Origin: Dehalococcoidia bacterium
GTDB lineage: Bacteria > Chloroflexota > Dehalococcoidia > UBA2979
Direction: 5' to 3'
Length of the DNA: 26,135 nt
Assembly: GCA_030745285.1 (NCBI GenBank)
Contig: JASLOV010000095.1
Coordinates: 1-26,135 of the forward strand
The translations under genes were made by a program, and so were the position numbers. The notes under the pieces were generated by a model, which was not told the DNA's origin, searched no databases, and was given only the letters and a program-made list of their open reading frames with translations. Position 1 is the stretch's first letter, and each line of letters starts with the position of its first letter. Below, piece after piece: positions 7,012 to 15,068 of the stretch.

Positions 7012-8040
7012 GTGCTGATTGTTCGCCGCCCCGTGCGGCGCCTACTCGTTGCGCTGCTTCCGCTGCTGGCACTGGCCGCCGCGGCCTGTTCCGATCCGAT
7101 GACAACCACGGACCCCCAGTCCGACTTCGCGGACACGGTCCACGGCGTCTACCAGATCGTCACCATCCTCGCGGCCATCGTCTTCGTCGCCGTGCTCGCG
7201 CTCACGCTGATCCTCGCGATCGTCTTCCACGAGCGGCCGGGCCGGCGGGCGCAGCAGTTCCATGGCAACTCCAAGCTCGAGGTCGTCTGGACGATCATCC
7301 CGGTCGCCATCGTCACGGTGATTGCCATCCCCACCTTCCGTGCAATCGCCGACACGACCGACCCCGCCCCGGACGACGCCATCACCATTGCCGTCACCGG
7401 CCACCAGTGGTGGTTCGAGTTCGAGTACGAGGGCACTGGCCTCGTCACGGCCAACGAGATCCACATCCCCGCCGGCCGGGCCACCTCCTTCCTGCTCCGT
7501 TCGGACGACGTTATCCACTCCTTCTGGGTCCCACAGCTCGCCGGCAAGGTGGACCTGATCCCGGGCCACGAGAACGAGCTCTGGTTCACGCCCCACGAAA
7601 ACGCCGCCAGGCCCGAGCCGTACCTCGGCCAGTGCGCCGAGTTCTGCGGACTCTCACACGCCAACATGCGCTTCCGCGTCTACGTCGACACACCACAGAA
7701 CTTCAGCGCATGGATTGAGGCCCAGCAAGCCAGCCGCATCGCACCCGCCAACGAGGCAACGGCGGCCGGGGAGACGCTCTTCCTTTCCAGCTCCTGCGTC
7801 GGCTGCCACACCGTGAAGGGCACTGCGGCAGCCGGCTCCATCGGCCCGGATCTCTCGCACATTGGCAGTCGCAGCACGATCGCCTCGGGCATCATGGACA
7901 ACGACCGCGAGAGCCTGATCCGCTGGATCTCTAACCCCGACCGCGAAAAGCCCGGCGTCGTGCTCATGCCGGCGTTCGAATCCCAGATGACGCAAGAGCA
8001 GATCGCGTCCATCGCGGACTATCTGCTGAGCCTGCAGTAG
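7012..8040 (+). CDS. coxB: Cytochrome c oxidase subunit II lipoprotein with fused C-terminal cytochrome c domain
   Basis: Subunit II of a caa3-type oxidase; it takes electrons through its own c-type haem and CuA and passes them to subunit I. With GTG 7012 as start (GAGGGGAT seven bases upstream) it has 342 residues and a lipoprotein signal ending LAAAAC with C26 as the likely lipidated cysteine. Two membrane helices follow (about 45-72 and 91-112). The CuA ligands are all visible: H169, C208, E210, C212, H216 and M219 (GQCAEFCGLSHANM). The aromatic patch is GHQWWFEFEY at 130-139. A cytochrome c domain follows with C262-C265-H266 (SCVGCHTVKG) and likely distal M319 (VVLMPAF). Longer in-frame starts would bury the signal peptide. 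It is first in coxBACD; its fused haem needs the divergent ccm genes. Confidence 0.95.
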   Translation: MLIVRRPVRRLLVALLPLLALAAAACSDPMTTTDPQSDFADTVHGVYQIVTILAAIVFVAVLALTLILAIVFHERPGRRAQQFHGNSKLEVVWTIIPVAIVTVIAIPTFRAIADTTDPAPDDAITIAVTGHQWWFEFEYEGTGLVTANEIHIPAGRATSFLLRSDDVIHSFWVPQLAGKVDLIPGHENELWFTPHENAARPEPYLGQCAEFCGLSHANMRFRVYVDTPQNFSAWIEAQQASRIAPANEATAAGETLFLSSSCVGCHTVKGTAAAGSIGPDLSHIGSRSTIASGIMDNDRESLIRWISNPDREKPGVVLMPAFESQMTQEQIASIADYLLSLQ

Positions 8041-8062
8041 CGACGGCGGCGGAGGCACCGGC

Positions 8063-9868
8063 ATGGCCACAGCAGTAGAGACCCTGGCGCCTCCGGCGAC
8101 GCAGTCCGGAATCTGGTCGTGGATCACCACCATCGACCACAAGCGCATCGGCGCGCTCTACGCCATCACCGGCTTCATCTTCTTCCTCGTCGGCGGTGTC
8201 GAGGCGCTGCTGATCCGCGCACAGCTCGCCGTGCCGAACGGTGACGTGATCGATCCGGAGCTGTTCAACCAGCTCTTCGGCGTCCACGCCCTCACCATGA
8301 TCTTCCTTGCCGTCATGCCGATGGGCGCGGGCTTCTTCAACTACATGATCCCGCTCATGATCGGCGCGCGCGACGTCGCCTTCCCCCGGCTGAACGCCCT
8401 CTCCTACTGGATCTTCCTCGGCGGTGCCCTGCTGCTCACCAGCAGCTTCATCTTCGGCGGCGCCCCCGACGCCGGCTGGTTCGCCTACGCACCGCTCACC
8501 AGCGAGCAGTTCTCGCCGGGCCGCAACATGGACTTCTACGTCCTCGGCATCCTCATGCTCGGGGTTTCATCGATGGCCGCGGCGCTCAACTTCGCGGTCA
8601 CCATCATCAACATGCGCGCCCCCGGCATGTCGCTGCTGCGCATGCCCGTCTTCGTCTGGATGACGCTGATCATCTCCGCCCTGCTGATCCTAGCGCTGCC
8701 GCCGCTGACGGTGGCCCTGCTCCAGTTGCTGTTCGACCGGCACTACGAGACGAGCTTCCTCAGCCCCGGCGGCGGCGGCGACCCGCTGCTCTGGCAGCAC
8801 CTCTTCTGGGTCTTCGGACACCCGGAGGTCTACATCCTGATCCTGCCGGCCATGGGCATCGTCTCCGAGACGCTGCCCGTCTTCTCGCGCAAGCCGCTCT
8901 TCGGCTACAGCGCCATCGTCTTCAGCGGCATGGCCATCGCCTTCCTGGGCTGGGCGGTCTGGAGCCACCACATGTACACGACCGGGCTGGGCCCGGTGCA
9001 GAAATCGATCTTCGCCGGCACCACGATGACGATCGGCGTGCCCACCGGCATCAAGATCTTCAACTGGCTGGCGACGATGTACGGCGGCAGCATTCGCTTC
9101 ACCACCTCGATGTACTTCGCCGTCGCCTTCATCGCGCTCTTCACCATCGGCGGCATCTCCGGCGTCATGCACGCCTCGCCCCCGATCGACACGCAGCAGC
9201 AGGACACCTACTGGATCGTCGCCCACATCCACTACGTACTGGTGGGCGGGGCGCTGATGGGCATCTTCTCCGGCATCTACTACTGGTTCCCGAAGATGAC
9301 CGGCCGCTTCCTCGGCGAGGGCCTGGGACAGGTGCACTTCTGGCTGATGTTCATCGGCATCAACCTCACCTTCTTCCCCATGCACTTCCTGGGCACCGCG
9401 GGCATGCCGCGGCGCATCTACACCTACGACTCCGGCATGGGCTGGGACTTCTGGAACATGGTCGCGACGATCGGCGCATTGGTCATCGGTGTCTCGCTGC
9501 TGGTCTTCATCGCCAACTTCTTCCGCGCCATGGGGCAGAAGCCGACCGCTCCGAACAACCCCTGGGACGCCGCAACGCTGGAGTGGGCTACCACCTCGCC
9601 CCCGCCTGAGCATGACTTCGACCTCATCCCGATCGTCCGCGGTCGCGACCCGCTGTGGTTCGACCGCGACCACGGCCACGCCCCGGCCGCGGCCCCGGAT
9701 TCGGCGGTGCACATCCACCTGCCGCCGCCGTCCTACTACCCGATGATGATGGCCGTCGGTGTGCTGCTCCTCGCCGTCGGACCGATGACCCACCTGGTGC
9801 TCACCGCGTTCGGCGCGGTCGTCATCGCCTACTCCGTCTGGGGCTGGGCGCTCGAGCCCACGGATTAG
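8063..9868 (+). CDS. coxA: Cytochrome c oxidase subunit I (haem-copper, A-type)
   Basis: Catalytic subunit that reduces oxygen to water and pumps protons. It has 601 residues and twelve or more hydrophobic segments. Visible ligands are H75 and H390 (low-spin haem), H388 (high-spin haem, in AHIHYVLVGG), and H253, H302 and H303 for CuB (FGHPEVYILILP and WSHHMYTTG). The cross-linked tyrosine Y257 and E255 fit an A1-type D-pathway, and K331 (PTGIKIFNW) fits the K-pathway. The D-pathway entry motif ARDVAFPRLNALSYW is at 102-116. The residue after H75 is alanine (VHALTMIF) where glycine is common. A C-terminal extension after about residue 500 ends in two more hydrophobic stretches. GGAGG lies seven bases before the ATG. 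The gene sits 22 bases after coxB. Confidence 0.97.
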   Translation: MATAVETLAPPATQSGIWSWITTIDHKRIGALYAITGFIFFLVGGVEALLIRAQLAVPNGDVIDPELFNQLFGVHALTMIFLAVMPMGAGFFNYMIPLMIGARDVAFPRLNALSYWIFLGGALLLTSSFIFGGAPDAGWFAYAPLTSEQFSPGRNMDFYVLGILMLGVSSMAAALNFAVTIINMRAPGMSLLRMPVFVWMTLIISALLILALPPLTVALLQLLFDRHYETSFLSPGGGGDPLLWQHLFWVFGHPEVYILILPAMGIVSETLPVFSRKPLFGYSAIVFSGMAIAFLGWAVWSHHMYTTGLGPVQKSIFAGTTMTIGVPTGIKIFNWLATMYGGSIRFTTSMYFAVAFIALFTIGGISGVMHASPPIDTQQQDTYWIVAHIHYVLVGGALMGIFSGIYYWFPKMTGRFLGEGLGQVHFWLMFIGINLTFFPMHFLGTAGMPRRIYTYDSGMGWDFWNMVATIGALVIGVSLLVFIANFFRAMGQKPTAPNNPWDAATLEWATTSPPPEHDFDLIPIVRGRDPLWFDRDHGHAPAAAPDSAVHIHLPPPSYYPMMMAVGVLLLAVGPMTHLVLTAFGAVVIAYSVWGWALEPTD

Positions 9869-9881
9869 GGGGGAGGGAACG

Positions 9882-10571
9882 ATGGCACAGGCTTCAGCGG
9901 TCGAGCACCACCCCACATCGACCGGCACGGACAACCGCAAGCTGCTGTGGTGGATCTTCCTGGGGTCGGAGTGCCTCTTTTTCGGCTCGCTGCTGGCGAC
10001 CTACCTGATCTTCAAGGGCAGCCTGGCCATTCCGCCCTTCCCGACCGACCGCATCGTCGACGCGGCCGCGCTCGTCGGCGTCTCAGACGCCGCGCGCGAG
10101 GCCTGCCACTCGATCGGCAACAACCTCTTCGAGTGCGAAGGCATCCTCGACGTCCCGGTCACCTCGCAGAGCACCTTCGTGCTGCTGATGAGCTCCGTGA
10201 CGATGGTGCTGGCGGTCTACGGCGCGCAGAACAACCGCCTGAAGATGATGAAGCTCTGGCTGCTCGCCACGATGCTGCTCGGGCTCGCCTTCCTCGGCTA
10301 CCAGGTCTTCGAGTTCACGACCTTCGGCAACGAGGGCCTCAACCTCAGCTCCAACCAGTTCGGCGCATCGTTCTTCATGCTCACCGGCTTCCACGGCACC
10401 CACGTCGCCGTCGGCGTCCTCTACCTCGGCTCCCTGCTGTTCGCCTCCTTCAGGCGCAGCGGGCTGGGGCCGGAGGCCGGCTTCCACATTGAGAGCGCCG
10501 GGCTGTACTGGCACTTCGTCGACGTCGTCTGGATCGTGCTCTTCACGGTCCTCTACCTCATCCCCGCCTAG
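9882..10571 (+). CDS. coxC: Cytochrome c oxidase subunit III
   Basis: Membrane subunit that stabilises the oxidase and its proton uptake. The 229 residues carry the family motifs LTGFHGTHVAVGVLYLGSLL and the ending GLYWHFVDVVWIVLFTVLYL. It has the shorter caa3-type architecture, lacking the first two helices of mitochondrial subunit III. Between the first and second helices is an external insertion of about 45 residues (about 47-92) containing two cysteines, C75 and C85, ten residues apart, which could form a disulfide. A strong purine-rich Shine-Dalgarno (GGGGGGAGGG) precedes the ATG. It follows coxA by 13 bases. Confidence 0.95.
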   Translation: MAQASAVEHHPTSTGTDNRKLLWWIFLGSECLFFGSLLATYLIFKGSLAIPPFPTDRIVDAAALVGVSDAAREACHSIGNNLFECEGILDVPVTSQSTFVLLMSSVTMVLAVYGAQNNRLKMMKLWLLATMLLGLAFLGYQVFEFTTFGNEGLNLSSNQFGASFFMLTGFHGTHVAVGVLYLGSLLFASFRRSGLGPEAGFHIESAGLYWHFVDVVWIVLFTVLYLIPA

Positions 10572-10589
10572 CGAGGTCCGGAGCGAACC

Positions 10590-10931
10590 ATGGCGAGCGA
10601 AGCTGAACATCACGACGAGCAGCACGGCCTTCAGCCGATGCAGTACATCCAGATCGGTATCGTGCTCACGATCATCACGGTCGTCGAGCTGGCGGCGTCG
10701 CTCTGGGTCGACCTCGGCGACGCCCTCATCCCCGTGCTCTTCGTGCTCTCCGCCGTGAAGTTCGGCGCCGTGATCTCGCTGTTCATGCACCTGCGCTTCG
10801 ACAACATCGTCTTCACCCACATCTTCCTCGTCTCGCTGGCGCTCGGCACCGCCGTGCTGATCGCGCTGATCTCGCTGTTCTGGAGTGACGTCACCGTGAT
10901 CGAGCCCGTCACCGGCATCGTCGGCGGGTAG
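10590..10931 (+). CDS. ctaF: Cytochrome c oxidase subunit IV (prokaryotic caa3 type)
   Basis: Small membrane subunit (113 residues) of the oxidase. Three hydrophobic segments are seen (about 19-37, 44-65 and 78-98), with the family pattern in YIQIGIVLTIITVVELAASL and VLFVLSAVKFGAVISLFMHL. The histidine-rich N-terminus (HHDEQHG) precedes the first helix. A GGAGCGAACC sequence lies before the ATG, 18 bases after coxC, so it is the last gene of coxBACD. It ends 24 bases before the convergent ctaG stop; no obvious terminator hairpin was seen in that gap. Confidence 0.9.
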   Translation: MASEAEHHDEQHGLQPMQYIQIGIVLTIITVVELAASLWVDLGDALIPVLFVLSAVKFGAVISLFMHLRFDNIVFTHIFLVSLALGTAVLIALISLFWSDVTVIEPVTGIVGG

Positions 10932-10955
10932 TCTCCGCCCGGCACGCACCGACGC

Positions 10956-11948
10956 TCAGTCGCCGCCCTCACCGGGGCCGGCGACCCGGCCGCCGTCGGA
11001 GACCTCGACCGCCTCGATAGCCACGCCGCCCGGCCGGTCCGCAGCTTCCCAGCCGGCATCGAGCGCCTGCTGCTCGGCCTCGGCCCGCCGCGCCCAGATG
11101 AAGAAGACGGCCGCGATCACGATCAGGTGCATCATCTGACTCCACGCCCACATGATCAGCCCGCCGATCACCTGATCGTCCGGCACCGATAGCGCGAACA
11201 CCGGTTCCACTTCCTGGTAGACGTCGTACAGCGGGTCCGCGAACGTCACCAGCGCGCCCAGGAAGTGCTTCGGGGTGCCCCCGATCAGCAGGTATGCCAT
11301 GCGCAGCGGGTAGGGCAGGCGCGCCTTCAGCGGCGCCGGGTCGATCACGTTCCACCAGAACAGCAGCCCGGCCACCACGTACGAGATGTGCTGCAGGTCG
11401 TGGACGAGCGCGTTCTCCAGCGCCGCGTCGTACCACCCCGGCGCCAGGTGCCACGCCCACAGCAGCGCCGTCAGCAGCGCTACCGCGATCAGCGGGCTCG
11501 TCACGAAGCGGTAGAGCCGCCGCACTGGCTCCGCCCCCGCCAGCCGCCGCACCACGCCCATGCGCAACCGCCGCGGCATGCCCAGCAGCGACGGCGTCGT
11601 CGGCGCGCCGAGCAGGATCATCGGCACCGCCAGCATCAGCAGCAGCTCGTGCTGCGCCATGTGGAAGGTGAAGTGGTGCTCGCCCAGGTAGTCGAGCGGC
11701 GACTCCACGGCCAGCAGCAGCAGCGCCAGTCCGCCGAAGTAGAGTGCGGTGCGCCACGGCGGATGCGAGCGGCTACGGTCGCGCCAGCGCCGCAGCCCAT
11801 TGACGTAGAGTAGCCCCGCCAGCACGACGGGGACGATGACCTCCGGGTCGAAGTTCCACGCCTGCCACCACTCGCCGCCGTGCTCGGCGCCGTGTGCGGG
11901 CGGCACGCCCGGGAGCAGCCGCGAGACCGTGGTCGCCGCCATCGTCAT
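10956..11948 (-). CDS. ctaG: CtaG, cytochrome c oxidase assembly factor (caa3_CtaG family)
   Basis: Polytopic membrane protein of the caa3_CtaG family, linked to formation of the CuB centre of caa3-type oxidases. The 330 residues contain about seven helices and membrane-embedded histidine clusters: H91, H92, H96 and H100 (HHFTFHMAQH) and H183 with H187 (HDLQHISY), plausible copper-handling residues. The C-terminal 35 residues are acidic and soluble. The start ATG 11948 has GGAGGGGGCCGC directly upstream; a longer in-frame extension is non-hydrophobic and covers the intergenic region, so it was rejected. It is convergent with the oxidase operon it presumably serves. Haem A synthase and protohaem farnesyltransferase genes are not in the window. 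Confidence 0.93.
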   Translation of the reverse strand: MTMAATTVSRLLPGVPPAHGAEHGGEWWQAWNFDPEVIVPVVLAGLLYVNGLRRWRDRSRSHPPWRTALYFGGLALLLLAVESPLDYLGEHHFTFHMAQHELLLMLAVPMILLGAPTTPSLLGMPRRLRMGVVRRLAGAEPVRRLYRFVTSPLIAVALLTALLWAWHLAPGWYDAALENALVHDLQHISYVVAGLLFWWNVIDPAPLKARLPYPLRMAYLLIGGTPKHFLGALVTFADPLYDVYQEVEPVFALSVPDDQVIGGLIMWAWSQMMHLIVIAAVFFIWARRAEAEQQALDAGWEAADRPGGVAIEAVEVSDGGRVAGPGEGGD

Positions 11949-12078
11949 GCGGCCCCCTCCGGGTTCGATGCCGCCATCGACATCACCATCGCAGCGGCAG
12001 GCGCCCGCCGCTCCGCGGTCAGTGTGCGACGCCGGCAAGCATGACGCACCCGTCCCCTCAGGCCGCCCGCCCACCGAA

Positions 12079-12108
12079 TTGACGGCCCGCCGCCGCCGCT
12101 CGTACGAT
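12079..12108 (+). promoter_or_regulatory. Candidate nadE promoter
   Basis: TTGACG (12079-12084) and TACGAT (12103-12108) are separated by 18 bases. The predicted transcript start near 12115 lies just before the 21-bp palindrome at 12120-12140, leaving a leader of about 42 bases to the proposed CTG start. This is one of the better promoter-like pairs seen in the window. Confidence 0.45.
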
Positions 12109-12119
12109 CCGCACCTGCC

Positions 12120-12140
12120 TTTGTGTACTCAGTACACAAA
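12120..12140. promoter_or_regulatory. Perfect 21-bp palindrome, operator or leader hairpin of nadE
   Basis: Arms TTTGTGTACT and AGTACACAAA are exact reverse complements around a single central C. The element is AT-rich in a very GC-rich background and lies between the predicted transcript start and the Shine-Dalgarno (AAGGAGG, 12144-12150). As DNA it suits a dimeric repressor; as RNA it could fold into an 8-bp stem with a five-base loop just before the ribosome site. NAD-biosynthesis repressors such as NrtR or NiaR are candidates by context only; no such regulator is in the window. Confidence 0.7.
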
Positions 12141-12156
12141 GCGAAGGAGGCGCACT

Positions 12157-13872
12157 CTGCGCATCGCGCTCGCACAGCTCAACACGACCGTCGGCGACCT
12201 CGAAGGCAACAGCGCCGCCATCCTTGACGCCGCCCGCGACGCCGCCGCCGCCGGCACAGACCTCGTCGCCTGCCCGGAGCTCGCCATCACCGGCTACCCG
12301 CCGGAGGACCTGCTGATCCGCGCCGCCTTCATCGACGACGCCCGCGACGCACTAGAGACGCTCGCCCGAGAGGCCGCGGGCCTGCCGCCGCTGGTCGTCG
12401 GCTGCATCGACTTCGACCGCCACCTCTACAACGCCGCCGCCGTGCTGCATGACGGCCGCATCGCCGGCTTTTACCACAAGCATGAGCTGCCGAACTACGG
12501 CGTCTTCGACGAGTTCCGCTACTTCCAGCCTGGCGCCGACGCCCCCACCTTCCGCGTCGCCGGCGTCGATGTCGGCGTCACGATCTGCGAGGACATCTGG
12601 TTCCCCGGCGGTCCAATGCGCGAGCAGGCGCTGGCCGGGGCACGCGTGATCGTCAACATCAACGCCTCGCCCTACCACGCCGGCAAGACCCGCCACCGCG
12701 AGCGGATGATTGCCACCCGGGCCACCGACAACGCCGTCGCCATCGCCTACGTGAACCAGGTCGGCGGCCAGGACGAGCTCGTCTTCGACGGCAACTCCTT
12801 CGTGCTCGACCCGGCCGGCGAGGAGATCGCGCGCGCCGCCTCGATGGCGGAGGACCTGCTGATCGTCGACATCCCCGTCGAGCGGGTCGTGCAGACCCAG
12901 CTCCACGACCCGCGCATCCGCCGCGACCGGCCGCTCGATCACCGCGTCGAGCCGATCGAGGTGAGTGCGGCGGCGACGGCGCCCCGTACCCCGCTGGATT
13001 CGCGACCTCCCGTCGAGCCGCCCGAGGAGCTGGCGGAGACGTACCAGGCGCTCGTGCTTGGCACCCGCGACTACATCCGCAAGACGGGCTTCGATCGCGT
13101 CTTCGTGGCCGTCTCCGGCGGCATCGACTCCGCCCTCGTGGCCACCATCGCCGTCGACGCGGTGGGGCCGGGGCAGGTCACGGCGATCTCGCTGCCGTCG
13201 CGCTACTCCTCGGAGGGTTCGGTCGCCGACGCGCAGGAGCTGGCGCGCCTGCTGCGGGTGCGCCTGGTCGGCTTCCCGCTCGAACCGTTGCACCAGGCCG
13301 CGCTCGACACCCTCGCCCGCGAGTTCGAGGGCTCAGAGCCCGGCACGGCGGAGGAGAACCTCCAGTCCCGCCTGCGCGGCCTGCTGACGATGGCGCTCTC
13401 CAACAAGGAGCCGCGCTCAATGGTGCTCACGACCGGCAACAAGTCGGAGTACGCCTGCGGCTACGCCACGCTCTACGGCGACATGTCCGGTGGCTTCGCC
13501 GTGATCAAGGACGTGCCCAAGACGCTCGTCTACGAGCTGGCGCGCTACCGCAACACCCTCGGCGACGCCATCCCGCACAACTCGATCGAGAAGCCGCCCT
13601 CCGCCGAGCTGCGGCCGGACCAGCTCGACAGCGACTCGCTGCCCTCCTACGACGTGCTCGACGCCATCCTCCAGGCCTACGTCGAGGACGACCTGCCGCT
13701 CGAATCGATCGTCGCCGCGGGATTCGACGAGGCGACCGTGCGCCACGTGATCGACCTGGTCAACCGCAACGAGTACAAGCGCCGCCAGTCGCCCCCCGGC
13801 GTGAAGATCACAACCCGCGCCTTCGGCCGCGACCGCCGTCTCCCCCTCGCCAGCCGCTACCGCGGCTACTAG
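12157..13872 (+). CDS. nadE: Glutamine-dependent NAD+ synthetase, probable CTG start
   Basis: Final step of NAD synthesis: amidation of deamido-NAD using ATP and ammonia from glutamine. The 571 residues contain an N-terminal nitrilase-type glutaminase with the catalytic triad E41 (CPELAITGYPPEDLL), K108 (YHKHELPNYGVFDE) and C144 (VTICEDIWFP). The synthetase domain follows with P-loop SGGIDS at 320-325 and the downstream motifs TTGNKSEYACGYATLYGDM and IPHNSIEKPPSAELRPDQ. The family begins MRIALAQLN; here that position is CTG (12157-12159), read as L-RIALAQLN, with GGAGG six bases upstream. No ATG, GTG or TTG fits in frame nearby; the nearest in-frame ATG upstream would add arginine-rich junk and cross the promoter. 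Confidence 0.95.
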   Translation: MRIALAQLNTTVGDLEGNSAAILDAARDAAAAGTDLVACPELAITGYPPEDLLIRAAFIDDARDALETLAREAAGLPPLVVGCIDFDRHLYNAAAVLHDGRIAGFYHKHELPNYGVFDEFRYFQPGADAPTFRVAGVDVGVTICEDIWFPGGPMREQALAGARVIVNINASPYHAGKTRHRERMIATRATDNAVAIAYVNQVGGQDELVFDGNSFVLDPAGEEIARAASMAEDLLIVDIPVERVVQTQLHDPRIRRDRPLDHRVEPIEVSAAATAPRTPLDSRPPVEPPEELAETYQALVLGTRDYIRKTGFDRVFVAVSGGIDSALVATIAVDAVGPGQVTAISLPSRYSSEGSVADAQELARLLRVRLVGFPLEPLHQAALDTLAREFEGSEPGTAEENLQSRLRGLLTMALSNKEPRSMVLTTGNKSEYACGYATLYGDMSGGFAVIKDVPKTLVYELARYRNTLGDAIPHNSIEKPPSAELRPDQLDSDSLPSYDVLDAILQAYVEDDLPLESIVAAGFDEATVRHVIDLVNRNEYKRRQSPPGVKITTRAFGRDRRLPLASRYRGY

Positions 13873-13887
13873 CGGCGCGAGCGCAGG

Positions 13888-14286
13888 CTACTCGCCCTCT
13901 TCGCCGCCCTCGGCCTCGGCGCCCTCCTCGGCCTCGTCGAGCACTTCCCCGAGGCGCTGTCCGACGGCGACGCTGAAGGTGTCCGAGGCGGTCTGCTGAA
14001 TCCAGGTCTTGAAGGCCTCGTGCATGGGCGCGTAGGCCGCCTCGATCTCCTGCTGCATCGCGTCGTCCGCACCGAGCCCCAGCTGGGCGCCCGAGATCCT
14101 CGCGACCAGCGCCTCCAGCCGCGGCTGCAACTCGTCGTACAGCTCGTGGAACTCTTCGTCGCCCTCGGCGTGGCCGCGGTCCTTCATGATCTGGAGCGCG
14201 CCGAGCACCCAGGCGATTGCGCCGAGCAGCGTCCCCGCCTGCTCCGCCTCGAGCTGAAGCGCGAGCCTGCGTTCGCGCGAGGTCAC
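13888..14286 (-). CDS. Small acidic helical protein of unknown function, third gene of the degT-like operon
   Basis: A 132-residue product I do not recognise. Its GTG start overlaps the stop of the ROK-like gene (GTGA), so it is almost certainly translated with it. The N-terminal half (about 1-35) contains LALQLEAEQAGTLLGAIAWV and LGALQIMKDRG. The middle (about 40-105) is amphipathic and helical (EEFHELYDELQPRLEALVAR, then MQQEIEAAYAPMHEAFKTWI). The end is strongly acidic (EVLDEAEEGAEAEGGEEGE). No membrane segment, cysteine pair or metal motif is visible. It could be an adaptor or structural partner of the two upstream proteins; that is inference from position. It ends 15 bases from the convergent nadE stop. 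Confidence 0.75.
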   Translation of the reverse strand: MTSRERRLALQLEAEQAGTLLGAIAWVLGALQIMKDRGHAEGDEEFHELYDELQPRLEALVARISGAQLGLGADDAMQQEIEAAYAPMHEAFKTWIQQTASDTFSVAVGQRLGEVLDEAEEGAEAEGGEEGE

Positions 14287-15068
14287 GACGTCACCCCGCC
14301 CTCGTGAGCAACCGTCTCCGCCATCAGCAGCGCGCCGATCAGCGCCGCCTGCTCGCCCAGCGCCGACGCCACCACCGCCGGCCCCGGCGCGACCTCGTCC
14401 ACAACCCCCTGCACGAGCGGTACGAGCTGCTCCAGCGTCGGCTGCTCGGCGTCCAGCACCACCACCTCCGGGTCGAGCAGCGCGGTCGCATCGGCGAGCA
14501 GACCCGCCACCGCCTCCAGCGCCTGCTCGGCCGCACCACCGGACAGGTCGCCGCTCAGCTCGGGGACGGCCGGCAGCGCACCGGCCTGGCCGTGCCCGCC
14601 GCGCAGCGGACGGCCACCCGCCACCATCGCCGCCGACGGCTCGCCTCGCAGCGAGACGTAGAGCGCATCGCCGGAGCCACCGGCCGCGCCCTGCCAGCGT
14701 TCGCCCATCAGCGCCGCCACCGTGCGGCCCTCGGCCACGATCGGCGCATCGATGTGCCGCCGCAGAGACTCGACCACCGCCAGCCCGTCCCATGCCGCCT
14801 GGCCGCTGCTGTGTACCAGTCGCCCGCTCACCGGGTCGACCGTGCCCGGGGCCGCGACGGCGAGCGCGAGCGCCGAGCGCTGCTCCCCCTCGTGCACGAA
14901 CATCGTGGCGATGCGGCCGCCCACCTCCCACGACCACGCCTCGTCGTCTGCCAGCTCCGGCAGCGGCCACTCTTCGCGCCGCAGCGGCCCGCCGCCGCGC
15001 TCGGCCATCAGCAACTGCAGCGTGTGCGCCGTGAAGTCGACGGCGACGAGCACCGGCTCCGACGTCAT
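14283..15068 (-). CDS. ROK-like protein lacking the kinase catalytic residues
   Basis: A 261-residue protein with the ROK/actin-like fold signature: ALAVAAPGTVDPVSGRLVHS (about 68-87), RHIDAPIVAEGRTVAALMGE (104-123), LYVSLRGEPSAAMVAGGRPL, and a C-terminal PEVVVLDAEQPTLEQLV with ASALGEQAALIGALLMAE. The family's functional residues are missing. The phosphate loop DXGGT reads DFTAHT (11-16), the ND catalytic pair reads EG (E113, G114), and GAXGXAGEXGH reads GGHGQAGALPA with no C-X-C zinc motif. ROK proteins are normally sugar kinases or repressors; this one has no DNA-binding N-terminus and probably cannot phosphorylate. Its ATG overlaps the stop of the DegT-like gene and its stop overlaps the next start. 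Confidence 0.8.
   Translation of the reverse strand: MTSEPVLVAVDFTAHTLQLLMAERGGGPLRREEWPLPELADDEAWSWEVGGRIATMFVHEGEQRSALALAVAAPGTVDPVSGRLVHSSGQAAWDGLAVVESLRRHIDAPIVAEGRTVAALMGERWQGAAGGSGDALYVSLRGEPSAAMVAGGRPLRGGHGQAGALPAVPELSGDLSGGAAEQALEAVAGLLADATALLDPEVVVLDAEQPTLEQLVPLVQGVVDEVAPGPAVVASALGEQAALIGALLMAETVAHEGGVTS

Noticed and set aside
8690..9940. A 416-residue minus-strand frame opposite coxA
   Set aside because: The coxA frame has every haem and copper ligand; the antisense frame is a charged low-complexity shadow.
10932..10955. Terminator between coxD and ctaG
   Set aside because: The 24-base gap has no convincing hairpin or T-run.
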